A stretch of DNA of 64,000 nt from Cristatella mucedo. Lineage: Eukaryota; Bryozoa; Phylactolaemata; Cristatellidae. A program made the translations under genes and the position numbers. The stretch covers positions 2,908,501 to 2,972,500 of the forward strand of contig WPIO01000027.1 of NCBI GenBank assembly GCA_009760855.2, written 5' to 3'. The notes under the pieces are model-generated. The model searched no databases, was not told the DNA's origin, and worked only from the letters and a program-made list of their open reading frames with translations. Shown in pieces: positions 44,370-56,331 of this stretch. Positions within the stretch are counted from its first letter, which is position 1. Each line of letters begins with the position of its first letter.

Positions 44370-44690
44370 GATCCCTAGCACTCCCACCTCGCCCGGCCTC
44401 CCGCCCGACGAGCTATCGCTCAAACCTGGCACCCCCCCCCCATTCAGTTGCAGCCCAATCGCAAGCCGGGAAGGGGGTTTGCAATGAATGGCACAAGGCT
44501 CTTTGTCCGCAATGTGCATTAGGGTCGTATTTTGGAAGCCCCCATCATTGGGGGCCGAGTCGATGGCGACGTTGTCTTTATCCCGCAAATTGCTCTCACC
44601 CCTACGGACCACGTGACTTTCCATTCGAGTGGCGAACGCGACAATTTCCCATGCGCATATTTCTCGCCGCAGTTTAGTTGCATTCATTCA
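44370..44690 (+). pseudogene. Helitron-type PIF1 helicase C-terminal fragment
   Basis: Plus strand reads LPPDELSLKPGTP, then after a C-run frameshift NGTRLFVRNVH, stop, ILEAPIIGGRVDGDVVFIPQ, IALTPTD and ERDNFPCAYF. PIF1-like helicases, including those of Helitrons, have LPPHxLxLKxGxP, NGTRLxVxxL, VFIPRIxLxPxD and FPVxxxFAMT in this order. One in-frame TAG, the C-run shift and loss of the final INKSQGQ motif show it is dead. Helitron origin is likelier than host PIF1 because it lies in repeat debris, but is inferred. Confidence 0.72.
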
Positions 44691-44949
44691 TAAATTAGAC
44701 GATACTAAATATAAAAGATAGAAAGAAGTGACTTACTTTTTACATACATGGTTACAATGGAAATTTCTCAGGCGAATGAGCCCCGAAATTTAGAATCGCC
44801 AACTTCTCATTGCCATGTACTGGGTATCCACGCTCAAACTCCAGTAAATCTTCAAGCATAAAAAATTAAGCACACCGTGCTGCCCCACTTCCCGCAGTTC
44901 GTCTTGATTTTGCTAACCAGTTTTACGCATTTTTCTGCTTTGAGATTTC

Positions 44950-45500
44950 CCAGAAACCGTGGAACCACTAAGACGAAGCCGCTTCTACATGCATTCGCCG
45001 AGCTAGTCGGTTTTTGGGAGGATTTATTAAAATCAGTGATCTTTATCTATAGTCCCACAGCGTGACTATCTTGGACATTTTCCTCGGACAGCTTGGAGAG
45101 GACATTTTGAATGGACTCGAAAGCAGCCGGCTTTGTGTCTAGAGCTGTGACAAATTGTTTCATAAGACCTAATTTGATGTGCAGTAGTTGCGTCAGCACC
45201 TTCTGAGAGTCCACTGTCAACGGCTACCACTAAACATTGTTGCTGCCCGTAGAGAAATCAGTTAAATTGGTCAGTCCCGCCTGTGCTAATAGGCAGGGCT
45301 GTCTATGCTGTCTCAAAGACAGAGCTAGCTGGAAAACTTGGTAAACAGCCGTGGATGATTATCGTGAATATCAAAATTTTTAAGTCTCCGGTGACCACCC
45401 AGCATACCATTGTGAATAGCATTTAACTTAGTGAGAACGAGATTTTTGATCAATTGTTTAACGTCTTTTTGGTCAGAGAAGTTGCCAAACTCTCATTGGC
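44950..45500 (-). pseudogene. pseudogene of a widespread uncharacterised protein family
   Basis: On the minus strand, 45200 to 45047 is open and reads VLTQLLHIKLGLMKQFVTAL, DTKPAAFESIQNVLSKLSEE and NVQDSHAVGL, ending at TAG. Upstream, in shifting frames, are RLKNFDIHDNHPRLFTKFSS and LCL-DSIDSPAY. I recall proteins in many invertebrate genomes with GGYTKFPCFLCLWDSR followed by LPPLHIKLGLMKNFVKALD; these match in order. Function of the family is unknown to me, and copies are often repeat-associated. Confidence 0.65.
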
Positions 45501-45639
45501 CTACTATCCGAAACTCACTCCTGTCAGTCCGATTATTAGAAGGTTCCAAAGGGAAGAGGCAGCGATTGCTTTAGTGATCGCTGGGATTAAGGCTAACACG
45601 TTTCTACGACTATTTACGTCATCAATAAGTATCAATGAT

Positions 45640-47090
45640 TAAGGTAATTATCATTTGTAGACCCCTAGGCATTGCCTGTCCTCGTTTACCAGGGTCGTCG
45701 GGGTGCGTTCGTCGCTCTCCTGTGGGTCTGACGTGCACTTGTGGAAGGGCTGTGGCTGCTCTCGTTCGCGATGCGGATGAGGAGAATGCCTCACTAAAAC
45801 GTCTGCTCTGAAGAGTCCAAGAAACAGAAGAAGCGTCGCTCCCTCGGCGCTCCCTGGGCACGAAGCAGCCTACGACCGGCATACGAAGTTCGATGGCTCA
45901 CTCAACGAGGGCCTCAGAAAACGGTTACCTGTAGTCTTCTTTTGACCCGCAGTCATCAATCGGTTGACTACAGCAGCTATTTATCGGCTCTAAGCGACCC
46001 GACGAGCAGCATGAGACCCACGCTTAACCGATTATTTATGATTGCATTCAGAGAGCAGTCAAACAGAACTGGCCCGTGCCGTTGTTACGTACGGCACCTG
46101 AAATTTGATAAGCTAATCAGTGTTGGGTGTGGTACATTACTTGAGCAGTAAACGCGTCCGAAGCCATGAGCTGAACAGGGTATTTCATTAGATGTATTTG
46201 GGGGCGCTCGCCCAAGAGTGCCCACGGGCCACGACTCTGCTGTTGCAAGTAGCCAAATACCGTTGCATTTTCTCGGTTGCCGTCGGAGGACCGTAGCCTG
46301 AGCAACCACCTACCACTTCTTAAGATCGTTAGCGGAGCTGTTAGGACCAGGTAGTTATGAGTTTAGCTCTATGAGCAAATTCCGCAGTATCCAGCAGCTG
46401 CTGATCGATTCAGCAATGCTAGCTCTGGGAACCTCTGCCACCTCCCTGAGCCTGCTTCTGTGCTAGGCTCCAGCCGTCCTGCCCTGTAGCCCCGCTCTCC
46501 CAGAAGTACAGTGTGGTCCGCTTGACGTAGGCGTAAAGGTCAGGCTAGAGACTGACATAGAGGCCGTCTTTGCTATCGCTTCCGGCGGGTACGCTCAAAA
46601 AGATAGCCCGCCCCCCCAACCATTTACCAGCTGGAGCAGCTAGCCGGACACCGGCTCTAAACTTCAATGGTCGACGTTTCTTTGACGGCGACGTCAGATT
46701 GTCTGCAGCATTGCTTCCCGGACGCCTCGAATGGGCTTGGCCAACGGAAAAGGATCGGCTGGCTTGAATCTATCGGCTGGCTTCGACATTAGTCTATACT
46801 GTAGCTCGCCCGCAGCACCGCTGGCGGGGCTTCCCATTTCCTATGTACGATACAAGGTTCGAGATAGCCAGTGAGCGACAACGTAACGCGTGATACATTC
46901 ACATATTGCTGCTTTTCGTTCCGGACTCCACCACCGAGAATTGTGCCGCAAATGGATAGACCTGTGATTCTCAGTGAGCCCATGTAAAATACAGACACTT
47001 ACCTCGGGCTTTAACATTTGTAAAAGTTCCTTACTAACCAAGAGCAAAAATAAGATAAACATTGATTACACCAAAGCTTGTCTGAATGTC
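45640..47090 (+). repeat. dispersed repeat R5, copy 3 (uninterrupted)
   Basis: The only copy joining the left and right parts: CGAAGTTCGATGGCTCA and the TTACCTGTAG block (45890-45935), ACTTG-GC-GTAAAC and GAGTGCCCACGG (46140-46225), then CGCTTCCCGGACGCCT (46710), GACATTAGTCTA (46785) and CGATACAAGGTTCGAGATAGCC (46845). It shows that 10.3-19.2 kb was one element before insertions. Confidence 0.7.
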
Positions 47091-47960
47091 TTTGTGTTTA
47101 GGATGGAAACCTACATATAGGCATCGGCAGTGTTTAAATTACCAGCTGTGTAGGCCGTTTTGCCTTCTTATTTGGTTTGCAGCCACACAACCTGCCTTAG
47201 CCAACGGTAGGTGTTCTCTGGCAAGACATCGCTTGAAAATTCACTGATAAATTTTTGAGACTTTGACTTAAAGACCGATTTGCAGATGAATTGGGAAGTT
47301 ATAAGAGCTTTGATGACATTTAGATCTTCGAACTATTTTACACGATAGTGGAGAACCACATTACTTAACAACACAGCCGACTTAGACCCGGCGCTCGATA
47401 CCCAGTTATTCAGCAACCCCCACCTCTGACGGCATACCCTAGTACTTAAGGGAGTTAGCCGCTTTGGTGTAGCGACCTTGGAAACCGATAAGCCAACACA
47501 CACGTTTGTGCAGGCTTACGTCTTCGTCTCGAGGCCCCCCCGTAGCTTTGCTGTGTCTTGAGTCCTCCCTGGAGTATGGTCTGGTTTCGCTCACTTTTTA
47601 GCTTGTGCTTCTGTGTTGTAAAGTGTTGTAAAACCAGGCTATCACCCTTCTGAAGCTAAAACAGAGAGCACTGTGCGTCTAGAGTGAGGCATAATTGAGT
47701 GCATGAAGTCGAGCAGAAATAGGCTACGCTCTAGTTTTGGTTACTATTCTTAATTACGACCACACACTGTTCACACAAAGAAAGATCGATATCGGCTATT
47801 AATCGTCGGCTGAGTGTACTGAAATTGCAGCATAGATATATACTTCATAAGATCGGTACGAATCGTCGGTCTGCACAATTTCTGAGAATAATTTTATATA
47901 TTATAACTATAATTTAAGTCGAAAAACTCTAAGTTGCTCCAGGTACGTAGCTACTGATTG
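47091..47960. other. unassigned stretch
   Basis: Nothing recognised. Confidence 0.5.
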
Positions 47961-48932
47961 TACCTGGTTAGGAGTGACATGCACAAGGTCAGTATGCAGG
48001 CATGGTTAGCGGCAGCAGGCGTAAGCACACAAAAAACGAATCACAGGGAACAACTTTATGCTGAAATAAATAAATACGTTTTAGTTTCTTTTTAAATACG
48101 ATCCAGTCAGGAGATGTCATGACGCAAGTCGGAAGTGAGTTCCAGGCTTTGATAGCATATAAACTGAAGACACGGTATCCAAAAGATTTTAGGGATTCGG
48201 ACACGGTATAGGTAAAAAATTAGATTCCTGAAAGCGGGTGGTCCGATGCTTAGCTTGGTGAGAATTAGATCTGATAGTTACGCTGGAACTAAAGAATTAA
48301 GGGACCTAAATGGGAGCAAAAACCTTGAAGTCGGTGAGATGCTTGACTGGGACCCAGTGCAAGTCGACGAGAAGTATTGAGATGTGAAAACTGTGACGAT
48401 CATGACAGACAAGCGTAGCTGCAGATTTTTGCACCGGCTGTAAGCTCCTGATTGCGTAGGCCGGTAGACCAGCAAACAGCAAGTTGCGGTTTTAAAGACG
48501 GGATGTCACAAAGGCATTGACCAGTTTGTAAGAGTTATTAATGTCTAAACAAGCCCGAATTTTAGCCAAGCTATTTAGCTGAAAGTAGGCAGACTTGATT
48601 GTGGAGCTGATGCGGTTGTCTATTGAAAGGTCTGTTTGGAAAATGAGAGCTAGATTTTGTGCAGATTCAACAGATGAAACACTGGAAGAGCCGATTTTGA
48701 GCGTTAACATTTCCAATTTTGGAATCGCACTTGCTGGTTCATAATTTTTAAGTTGTTTAGCATTCATTTTAAGAAGGTTTGCTCCAATCCAAGTGCGGGT
48801 ATCATCAACACATGCAGCATGATATTATAGAGAATTCATCACGTTGGAGGGTTGGGAGGGATTAAAGCAGAGGTACAACTGAGTGTCATCTGCAAAGAAG
48901 TGAAAGCCGCTATTGTACCTAGTAATCACACG

Positions 48933-48937
<5 letters not shown>

Positions 48938-48987
<50 letters not shown>

Positions 48988-48988
48988 G
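48938..48988. repeat. (AG)n microsatellite inside the LINE RT
   Basis: About 25 AG units, one G-rich interruption. On the minus strand it codes SLSLSL between TVYTLSLP and TRVITRYNSGFHF. Confidence 0.95.
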
Positions 48989-50233
48989 TATAAACCGTGA
49001 AAAGAACAAGAACAAGCAGAGATCCGTGAGGCTCTCCACATGTCAGAGGTTCCTTGGATGATCTTTGTCTATTCACATCGATACTCTGTAGTCTCCAACG
49101 AAGATAGGACTTGAGCCATTGCACTGCAGTCCCACTGATGCACAGACGAACTTAGAGGCGCTCAAGAAGGAATTGGTGATCGATAGTATCAAAAGTTGCC
49201 TGCAGATCGAGAAAAAGAAGCAGACATACTCCACGTAAGTGTGCATTGTAAAGTAGTTCGGTAAACATCGAAGCAATGCTGACTCTGTGAAGTGATTATC
49301 TCTAAAATTACACTGTAGTTGTACAGCAAGGTTTTATCTGTATTAAACGCGTTCAGCTAGTCTGCCACGACTAGTTACAGTTTATTTTATAGGAATGATT
49401 GAGAGGAGTTTGGGCGGAATTTGCTCGAGCTATGTTTATCTAATGTTGCCTTCTTGAGTAGTCGCCTGACTAGAGCCTTTTGAAAGTTTGCTGGACATGA
49501 CCCGAGGCTACTAACATTGTTATGATGTTAGTTATGTATTACAGGAGCAGATAAATGCATCGGAGGAGCAAGACAATTGGAATAGGGTCAAAAGAACTAG
49601 TCGTCTTCTTTGATTGGGATATGAACTTCAAGATGAGGTCACAGTGATCTCCTTAAATGTGAGATTTAAGGTGCCGCATTGTATATAGGGACATAATTCT
49701 AGGGGAATGCTGTCATCGTAGGGACGTACTCATTGATATTGTCTATCTTCTGGAGAAAGAAGCTAGAGAAACGACCAGCTTGATCAGCACATGGATCATA
49801 ACTTAAGGAGCTTATCTGGGAGGGGTTAAGGCGGTGGATAATCGTCGACATCAGCATTTTTGGATTAAGCATCTGTGATGAAACAACGCTTTTTAGAAGC
49901 TAGATTTGGCCTTTGCTTTGATCGATTACTACGATTTACATTAGCAGTCCCATGCCTGTCGATGGACAGTCGGTCCTGTTCTTCTGCATACTTTTTCAAG
50001 CTTGTGCTTAATAGACCTAGCTAGTTCAATGCTGGTGGTAAACCATAAGCCGTCTGGGCAAGGGCGAACAGCCCGCTTAGTCAGAGGTTCAATTCGTCGG
50101 GCATGTCAGTTAGTGTCGTGTTGCAGCAATATACCGATGATAGCAGGTCGGAAGGGAAATTGAGCAGCAGAGGCGAAGCAGATAATTTCCCATGGACAGC
50201 ATCGATGCCAAAGGTGTTGAGGTTTCACGATTC

Positions 50234-50560
50234 ACAGATGATTTGGAGGAAGGCGTACATTGTAGACTGAATGACATCTGCACGTAGTCAAAGAAGCCGG
50301 ATTTGCTCATTATTGAATATGACAAAGTGCGGTTGCATGGCACAATTCGGTCTAGTTTGTCCCTTGATGTAAGTAGGGCCATGCTCACAAATTATTTTAG
50401 ATGATTTAGAGGAAGGCATACATTGTAGACTAAATGAGATCTGCACGTGGTCAAATAAGCAGGATTTGCTAATAATTGGAGATGACAAAATGCAGTTGCA
50501 TGACACAATTCGGTCGAGTTTGTTCATTGATGAGAGTAGGGACATGCACATGAGCCTCAA
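50234..50560. repeat. 169-base tandem duplication in LINE N3
   Basis: Units beginning GATTTGGAGGAAGGCGTACA (50234) and GATTTAGAGGAAGGCATACA (50403) are diverged copies that both read LDRIV-CN...ISF/MSFSLQC-PSSKSS on the minus strand. Confidence 0.85.
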
Positions 50561-51529
50561 GAGACAATAAGTCAGTCAGTGCATATAATTCAGTGCTTAA
50601 GGCGTCAGATAAGTTATCCAAACGAATGTTAAAATCACCCATAATGAGGAAGGATTAATTTCTGGCACACATAATTGAAACGAGATCAGAGTGATGTGAT
50701 ATAAAGAAGGACTGTATACCTGGTGGACAATAAACTACTGCCATCATCGGTAGCTTTTTACCTAGCGAAATAAAGACAATACATTCGTAAAACTGTTTCG
50801 AGGGTACCGCAAATTACCTGAAGTTGGATTTCGATTGCCTGATAACTTCTCCAGTTTTGATCGATCTAGGGATGCGAAATAAGTAGAAAACAACTGAGGT
50901 AGCAGCCTTAATTGTCGGGCAGTTAACCAATTGTAGCCAAGTTTTAGTCAAGGCAAGTCGATCAAGACTTTTTACCAGAAGAAAGGTCGCCCAATACTAA
51001 GGGTTTATTGGGCATTGAGCGAGGATTCCGAAGACAAGTATTAGGTTGGGCTGCTGGAGCTATGACAGGCCTGATGATCACGAAGCTAGAGGGAATCACA
51101 GTAACGCTTGAAGGAGAACGTGCTGAGCGGTTCACGAAAATGCTAGGAATACCAAAGGAGCGGGTATTCAGCTCCTGGTTCCCGCAAAACGAGCTGGGTC
51201 ACAGCTTTCGGCCCGGCCGACGAGGTGGCTCTGGGGCACTTTTCTTCTGTTAATTCGTAATTCGCGCATCTTTGCATTTAAAACACAATAATGAAGCGAT
51301 AATATGTACGCACGATAGCTAACATGCAGTTTACAAGCCACCGGCGTATCTAAGGCTGTCGCCGGTGAGGCTAACGAGGGGCTTAGCCAGAAGCGACATG
51401 ATGCGCTTAGATGCCCCTAGGCTTAAAATTTCCTGCACAGATGAGAGTACGCAGTACCGAAGTGTCAATTGATCTTCAGGGAAGTCCCTGCTGCTCCATG
51501 CGCAACTGAGAGAAGTGAAAACATCGAAT

Positions 51530-52960
51530 GCAATACTTACAGCAAACTGCCAGCCATCTTTGGTGGCCATTGGTATGCAACGACCTATTGGTTTGCAAAG
51601 AACCAATAGGCTTTATCAGTATATCTAAACGCTCCATCACGTATTTCATATAAACTAGAACGATTTTTATTATGGCGATTGAGCCAATAAGTACGTGATT
51701 ATCGTGCGTCATGTGAGACCAGAGGAGTTATACCTTACCCTGCCTATCCGACCCCGAGGGGCTGCCCAGTGTTCATGTACGTCGATCTCTACGAGCGTTC
51801 CGAGCTCTCCCGCGGTCTTGATTGAAGTGGTCTGGTGACCACATGGAGAGGGGATGGCAGCATCTTTCGTTAGCGCCGCTAAGTAGGGTGGAGCGTAACA
51901 ACGATGCCCACTCCGGGAATTCAAGATAGAGAAGAAGCGACTAGGTGGAAATTGCGATGCTAGCGTCAAAAAGTATTTGGTTTAAAAAATGGTGACGGCA
52001 GAAACTCTTACCTTTAGGACTCTAAAAGTAGGTTAGTTTTGATCATGGACAGCACTGAGAGTCCACCGACGACCAACATATCCAGTTTATTCTCCTACAC
52101 AAGTAGAGATGGGGAAGCACAACTCTCTTAACCCATTTCGCACTTCGACGTGACGTGGTCTGCCTATCGCTGGCACGCCCCATCGATCACCAAGCCACTA
52201 AGCTTACCACATCAATGAGAAAACAATGATACGAAAGAACAGGCTTTTCTCGTGAACACAGCACAGCCGCTATATGCAATATTGGAATGGGGATGGGCCA
52301 AATCACTTACCTGTAGTTCTCAGTAGAGCTACGGTGTTGCCTTGCTGACCTCTCGCGACACCCTATAGGGTCTGAGCAATCAGTGAGGTAGCTGGCAACC
52401 CATGACACTCCTATATCTTATCACAGAAGAGATAACTTCCGCAAAGCAGGCTTGAGCCGTTGCAAAGATAGCTTTCCGACATTCGATATTCACTGGCAAG
52501 TCGTAGAAGCGGTGCATTACTTGGGCAGCAACCACTCCAAGACCTGAACGAGATACTCGATAATCCTGAGAGCGATCGCCCAAGAGCTCCCGCTGCATAG
52601 CTCTCTCGCCGATGACGGCAGAAGCGCTTACTCGAAGTCCTCCATAGACCGGCGGTTATCGTTCGGTTCACTACTCACGACAATGTATTGGCTCTAAGCA
52701 ACCAGTCGCAACAAGCACCGTGCTATCTATGCTGAACCAACTGCTTCTGGATGCTGTCAGAGAACCTGCCCCTCAAAGCTAGTGTCTACCGTTGTCAAGG
52801 AAGTGGCTTGATATTCGATACGCCAAGAGGTAGCAGCACCAGGGCAAGACTGCATTAGGTTACATGTAATTATTTCCACGCTCGCGCTAGAGAGTTTTTC
52901 TAAATGCTGTGACTCTCCCACAGTGGCTAGCCTCTTGCCCTGTTCCAAACTTACATTTTA
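51530..52960 (+). repeat. dispersed repeat R5, copy 4
   Basis: GCAAAGAACCAATAGGCTTTAT (51595, module A end), TATACCTTACCCTGCC (51732), CTCTTACCTTTAGGACTC (52005), GACGACCAACAT (52068), a second CACTTACCTGTAGTTCT (52305) and GTCGTAGAAGCGGTGCATTA (52500), in the same order as copies 1 and 2. No gene recognised. Confidence 0.7.
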
Positions 52961-53680
52961 TTAGCAGGCCACTTCAGCTCCTCAGTCAAATCTGCCCTCT
53001 TTCAGCTGCATAATATTCCATACTTTGGGCTAGCTTAGACAGGAATACTACTTCTAAACTGGTCCATGCATTTGTGACATCTAATCTCAACTTCTCTAAC
53101 TAACTGCACGATGGTCTCCTGGAGGGTGCAAGCAGGTGATTACAGTTTTATAAACCTCTGCAGCTAGACTCGTCGGTCGTGAGCGTCCCAGTTGCAATAT
53201 CACACCACTTTCCCTGACCTCCACCCCAAATAAGCAGTGTATTGACTGCAACATTGGTCACTTACTTTAAAGTCTTATCGTTCTACGGCTCCAGCCTCCT
53301 ACTTATACAATTACTCCACCACCACGCCCAGAATTGTAAAACCTGCTTTTCTAACTTGAATCGTCTAGCTATACAACCCTACGAACTTGAAAACGTTCGG
53401 AGACCGTGCTTTAATTCGTACGCTCCAAAAGCCTGAAAACGCACCCCAGACGCCGCTCACAACGTCCGCTGGCACGACATTTAAAAAGAAGCTTAAATCA
53501 AACCTTTTCATTACAACATTCAGCGGATCTTTGTAGTCATCTTTCATGTGCATATGCCTGCTTACACTTATCCAGCTGCTTGAAGATGTAACCACCAATC
53601 ATTCGGTATTACTTTCTATACAGCACGTGTATAGACCATTAACATATATTAGGTTTTTTGAGGGCTATTAATATTATTAG
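52961..53680 (+). pseudogene. CR1/L2-like LINE C-terminal fragment
   Basis: Decayed C-terminal domain: CTTCAGCTCCTCAGTCAAAT onward, TTGGTCCATGCATTTGTGAC-like sequence at 53065, GGAGACCGTGCTTTAATTCG at 53398, and a degraded tail by 53670. Confidence 0.7.
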
Positions 53681-53860
53681 CTGTAACGGTGCTCGTCCCA
53701 ACCAAGGTCTTGGTGATTGTATTTTATGACCAAGGTTGTGGGCTCGAGCAAAATGGCATATATGAAGCGTTGGAAAAGAGATTGGGCTAAAATGGCATAT
53801 GTGAAGCGTTGGAACAGAGATTAAGCTATCTTATTACGCTATATAAATAAATCATTTATT
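53681..53860 (+). mobile_element. SINE-1 with duplicated tail segment
   Basis: GGTGCTCGTCCCAACCAAGG and AAGGTTGTGGGCTCGAGC mark the head; then two direct 38-base units starting AAAATGGCATATATGAAGCG and AAAATGGCATATGTGAAGCG; ends CGCTATATAAATAAAT. Confidence 0.7.
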
Positions 53861-54539
53861 TAATTTAAACCCCACTGTAGGCATTGTACACACGTAAGAA
53901 ATAATATCGTGTTGAAGTAATAAAATTGGGCTTTCGCTACTGCCCAATCTATTATTCCCAGGCAACGGTGGGTCGCGTGACTATCACTATAAGCATAATC
54001 TTTCAATGTGCATAGGCAATTGTTCAACGGACGGTATACTCATCAAAAGGTTAGACTGCTTATAGCAGTGCTAATACGACGGATGCGGCACTCCGAATCG
54101 AAAACTACTAAAGACCTAGATTGTGAGCTCTGCGTCAGAAAGAGGCTACAAGCTTTATTCTCTATATATGAATTAATGCTCTATCATCATGAGCAGAACA
54201 CAAATTTCTGGAATGACCTTCGGAATAAGTTCACAGTGTACGGAATGCGAGTGACCGTTTAAACTATTCATATTGCAGTATTGAACCGGGAAAGAACCCT
54301 AGTGAACATTTTTCAACGTTTATTGATGGGTTCCCTGGGCAATAGAGCACTACTGCACCCTGTATCGGAACTTGGGCAAGATTGGCAATTTTACAAGCAT
54401 TGTATGCATCCACATCCACTATCCAGCTCTAATCGAACGTCTCTCTCTCTCCCTCTCTTTCTCTGAACTCTGCAGCTGGCAGAGTTCCTGTCAATGACTT
54501 GGCTGTAAATATTCGCATCGCAAACATATTCAAAAGATA
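53861..54539. other. unassigned stretch
   Basis: Two open frames (54008-54262 and 54281-54466) match no family I know. Confidence 0.4.
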
Positions 54540-55200
54540 GCCTTGGCTTGAACAAAACTTTCAGATGTCTGGGCTTAAAACTGATCTAACCAGTCTTAAA
54601 GACTTCCTTCGTGTCTACATTAAGAAGCTTAAAAAAGCCAAAGCGTTTTTCACTCAGAAACTAAAATCCGTGCAGGCAAACGCAAAACAAATATATGAGT
54701 TAGTGAACCACTTAGGTAACACCTAGGAGATATATATATAATTCATTTATATAGCGCCCCAAGAGAACTTAATCTCTATTAACGCGCTTCACATATGCCT
54801 CGGGGCTTGAGCCCACGACCTCAGTCAGACCTTGGTCGGGGCGAGCACCTTAACCGCTAGACCAAACCAGCTCGGCATCTTTCTTTACTGATACCGACGG
54901 CTTGGCCGAAAAGTTTTCAGCCTTCAACCACAGAAAATGCTTATATTCGTTCCTTCATTAAGCCACCTCCGACTTAAGCCATTGCTGATTCGCGATCTGT
55001 GACCGTCCTTGGAATATTTTCAGAGGCTTCTGTATAAGTAGTTGCAACGTAAAGAAAATGTCTTGTAAAAAGAGCACGTCTCCTGAAGACCCTAAACCAT
55101 CCTCTCAGTCATCTTCAGTGGCCCAAAAACTTAGTCTAACCATAATTCGGGTTTTTAATGATTCTCTGGTTAACAGGGTAGTTCCAAAGTCTTTTTTATT
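54540..55200 (+). pseudogene. LINE linker/early-RT fragment split by a SINE
   Basis: Reads KKLKKAKAFFTQKLKSVQAN, IYELVNHLGNT before the SINE, and LPSFFTDTDGLAEKFSAF, NHRKCLYSFLH after it. This is the region between endonuclease and reverse transcriptase of APE-type LINEs (YYKxKL, linker, LAxxFSxFF). The family may differ from N1-N3. Confidence 0.6.
54733..54885 (-). mobile_element. complete tRNA-derived SINE-1 with LINE-like tail
   Basis: From the right: CCGAGCTGGTTTGGTCTAGC, GGTTAAGGTGCTCGCCCC (A box), GTGGGCTCAAGCCCCGAGGC (B box), a short body, then AGAGATTAAGTTCTCTTGGG GCGCTATATAAATGAATTAT and a TA tail. The tail sequence agrees with the resident LINE 3' end (AGAGATTAAGTTCTCTGAGG, GCGCTTTATCAAGTG). 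Confidence 0.85.
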
Positions 55201-55407
55201 TTTGGTCGTCGTTCGACGAATACTTGATAAGCATTAACTGTATTCGAAGGTCCGAGCACCTAAATATCGGCTGAGAATAATGCTGAAACTGCTGATTAGC
55301 CGGAGCATAGGTGAGCTAAGGTAGCAGGACTGAACTAGCTACTAGGAATCTAGGTGTCAATGGCGATAAGGTGGCAGGTGTAACCCTAGGAAGGCCTGTG
55401 TGCGCGC

Positions 55408-55438
55408 GCGGACACACACACACACACAAACACACACA

Positions 55439-55523
<85 letters not shown>

Positions 55524-55710
55524 TTACACACACATGTATATATATATATATATATACTATATATATACTTACATATATATATTTATAATATATATATATG
55601 TGTGTGTGTGTATGTGTGTGTATGTGTGTGTGTGTGTGTGTGCCTGTGTGTGTGAGTGTGTGTGTGTGTGTGTCTGTGTGTCTGTGTGTCTGTGCATCTG
55701 TGTGTCTGTG

Positions 55711-55797
<87 letters not shown>
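55408..55797. repeat. compound microsatellite (CA)n(TA)n(TG)n
   Basis: CA array, TA blocks, then a long TG array with TCTG variants. CA on the left and TG on the right make an imperfect inverted repeat. Confidence 0.97.
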
Positions 55798-55798
<1 letters not shown>

Positions 55799-56291
55799 AG
55801 TGATGTGCTTGTCTGTGACCTGGGACATAATTCCAAGAACCGGTTTGCCCTTGATGGGCTGAAAGCCTTATTTCAAGTGTGCTCGTACTGGAAATAGAAT
55901 ATTTGAGGTTTCGTAGTCTTAGGTTGTGGTGACAGCGACTGCATTGCAGCAAAGGCTACCGTCCATGCAGCCTGCTGTAGCTGTGTCTAGATAATCGTCA
56001 TCTAAGCTGGACCTGAAAGAAGCTACAGGTCACACGCTTGTTCAGTATATACACAACCGCTGAGAGAACGGGATGGGCCTGCCAGATGGAATGTCTTCTG
56101 TTCGTGCGCTCTTTGTAGATTTTGGCAGATGCATATGGCCACTTGAGCAAATGATGCTCCGGGCTTAGAACGGTAGTGGTGAACGAATGCAGCAGCTTGA
56201 ATGACAAATGCATTCGTTTGAGAAAAACAGAAGAGTGAGACTCTGTGACACCCACTAAGAAAAAGATAGAGGAGAGAGAGGGGGAGAGATG

Positions 56292-56331
<40 letters not shown>

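Larger units (their letters stand above)
47965..51250 (-). pseudogene. CR1/L2-like LINE N3, near full length
   Basis: Minus-strand element whose 5' end (51250-51000) aligns with 19640-19900 of N1. Endonuclease remnants are MAVVYCPPGIQSFF and LIMGDFNIRLDNLSDAL near 50740-50600. Reverse transcriptase includes FLDLQATFDTIDHQFLL-like sequence, GSLLVLVLFTVYTLSLP and FHFFADDTQLYLCFN (FADD box, about 48900). The C-terminal domain ends near 48000. Internal oddities are a ~169-base tandem duplication (50234-50560) and an AG/CT microsatellite within the reverse transcriptase. Many stops. Confidence 0.82.

Noticed and set aside
54008-54466. Two adjacent open frames as a gene
   Set aside because: No recognisable motif, no homologue in the window, and composition like the surrounding non-coding DNA.
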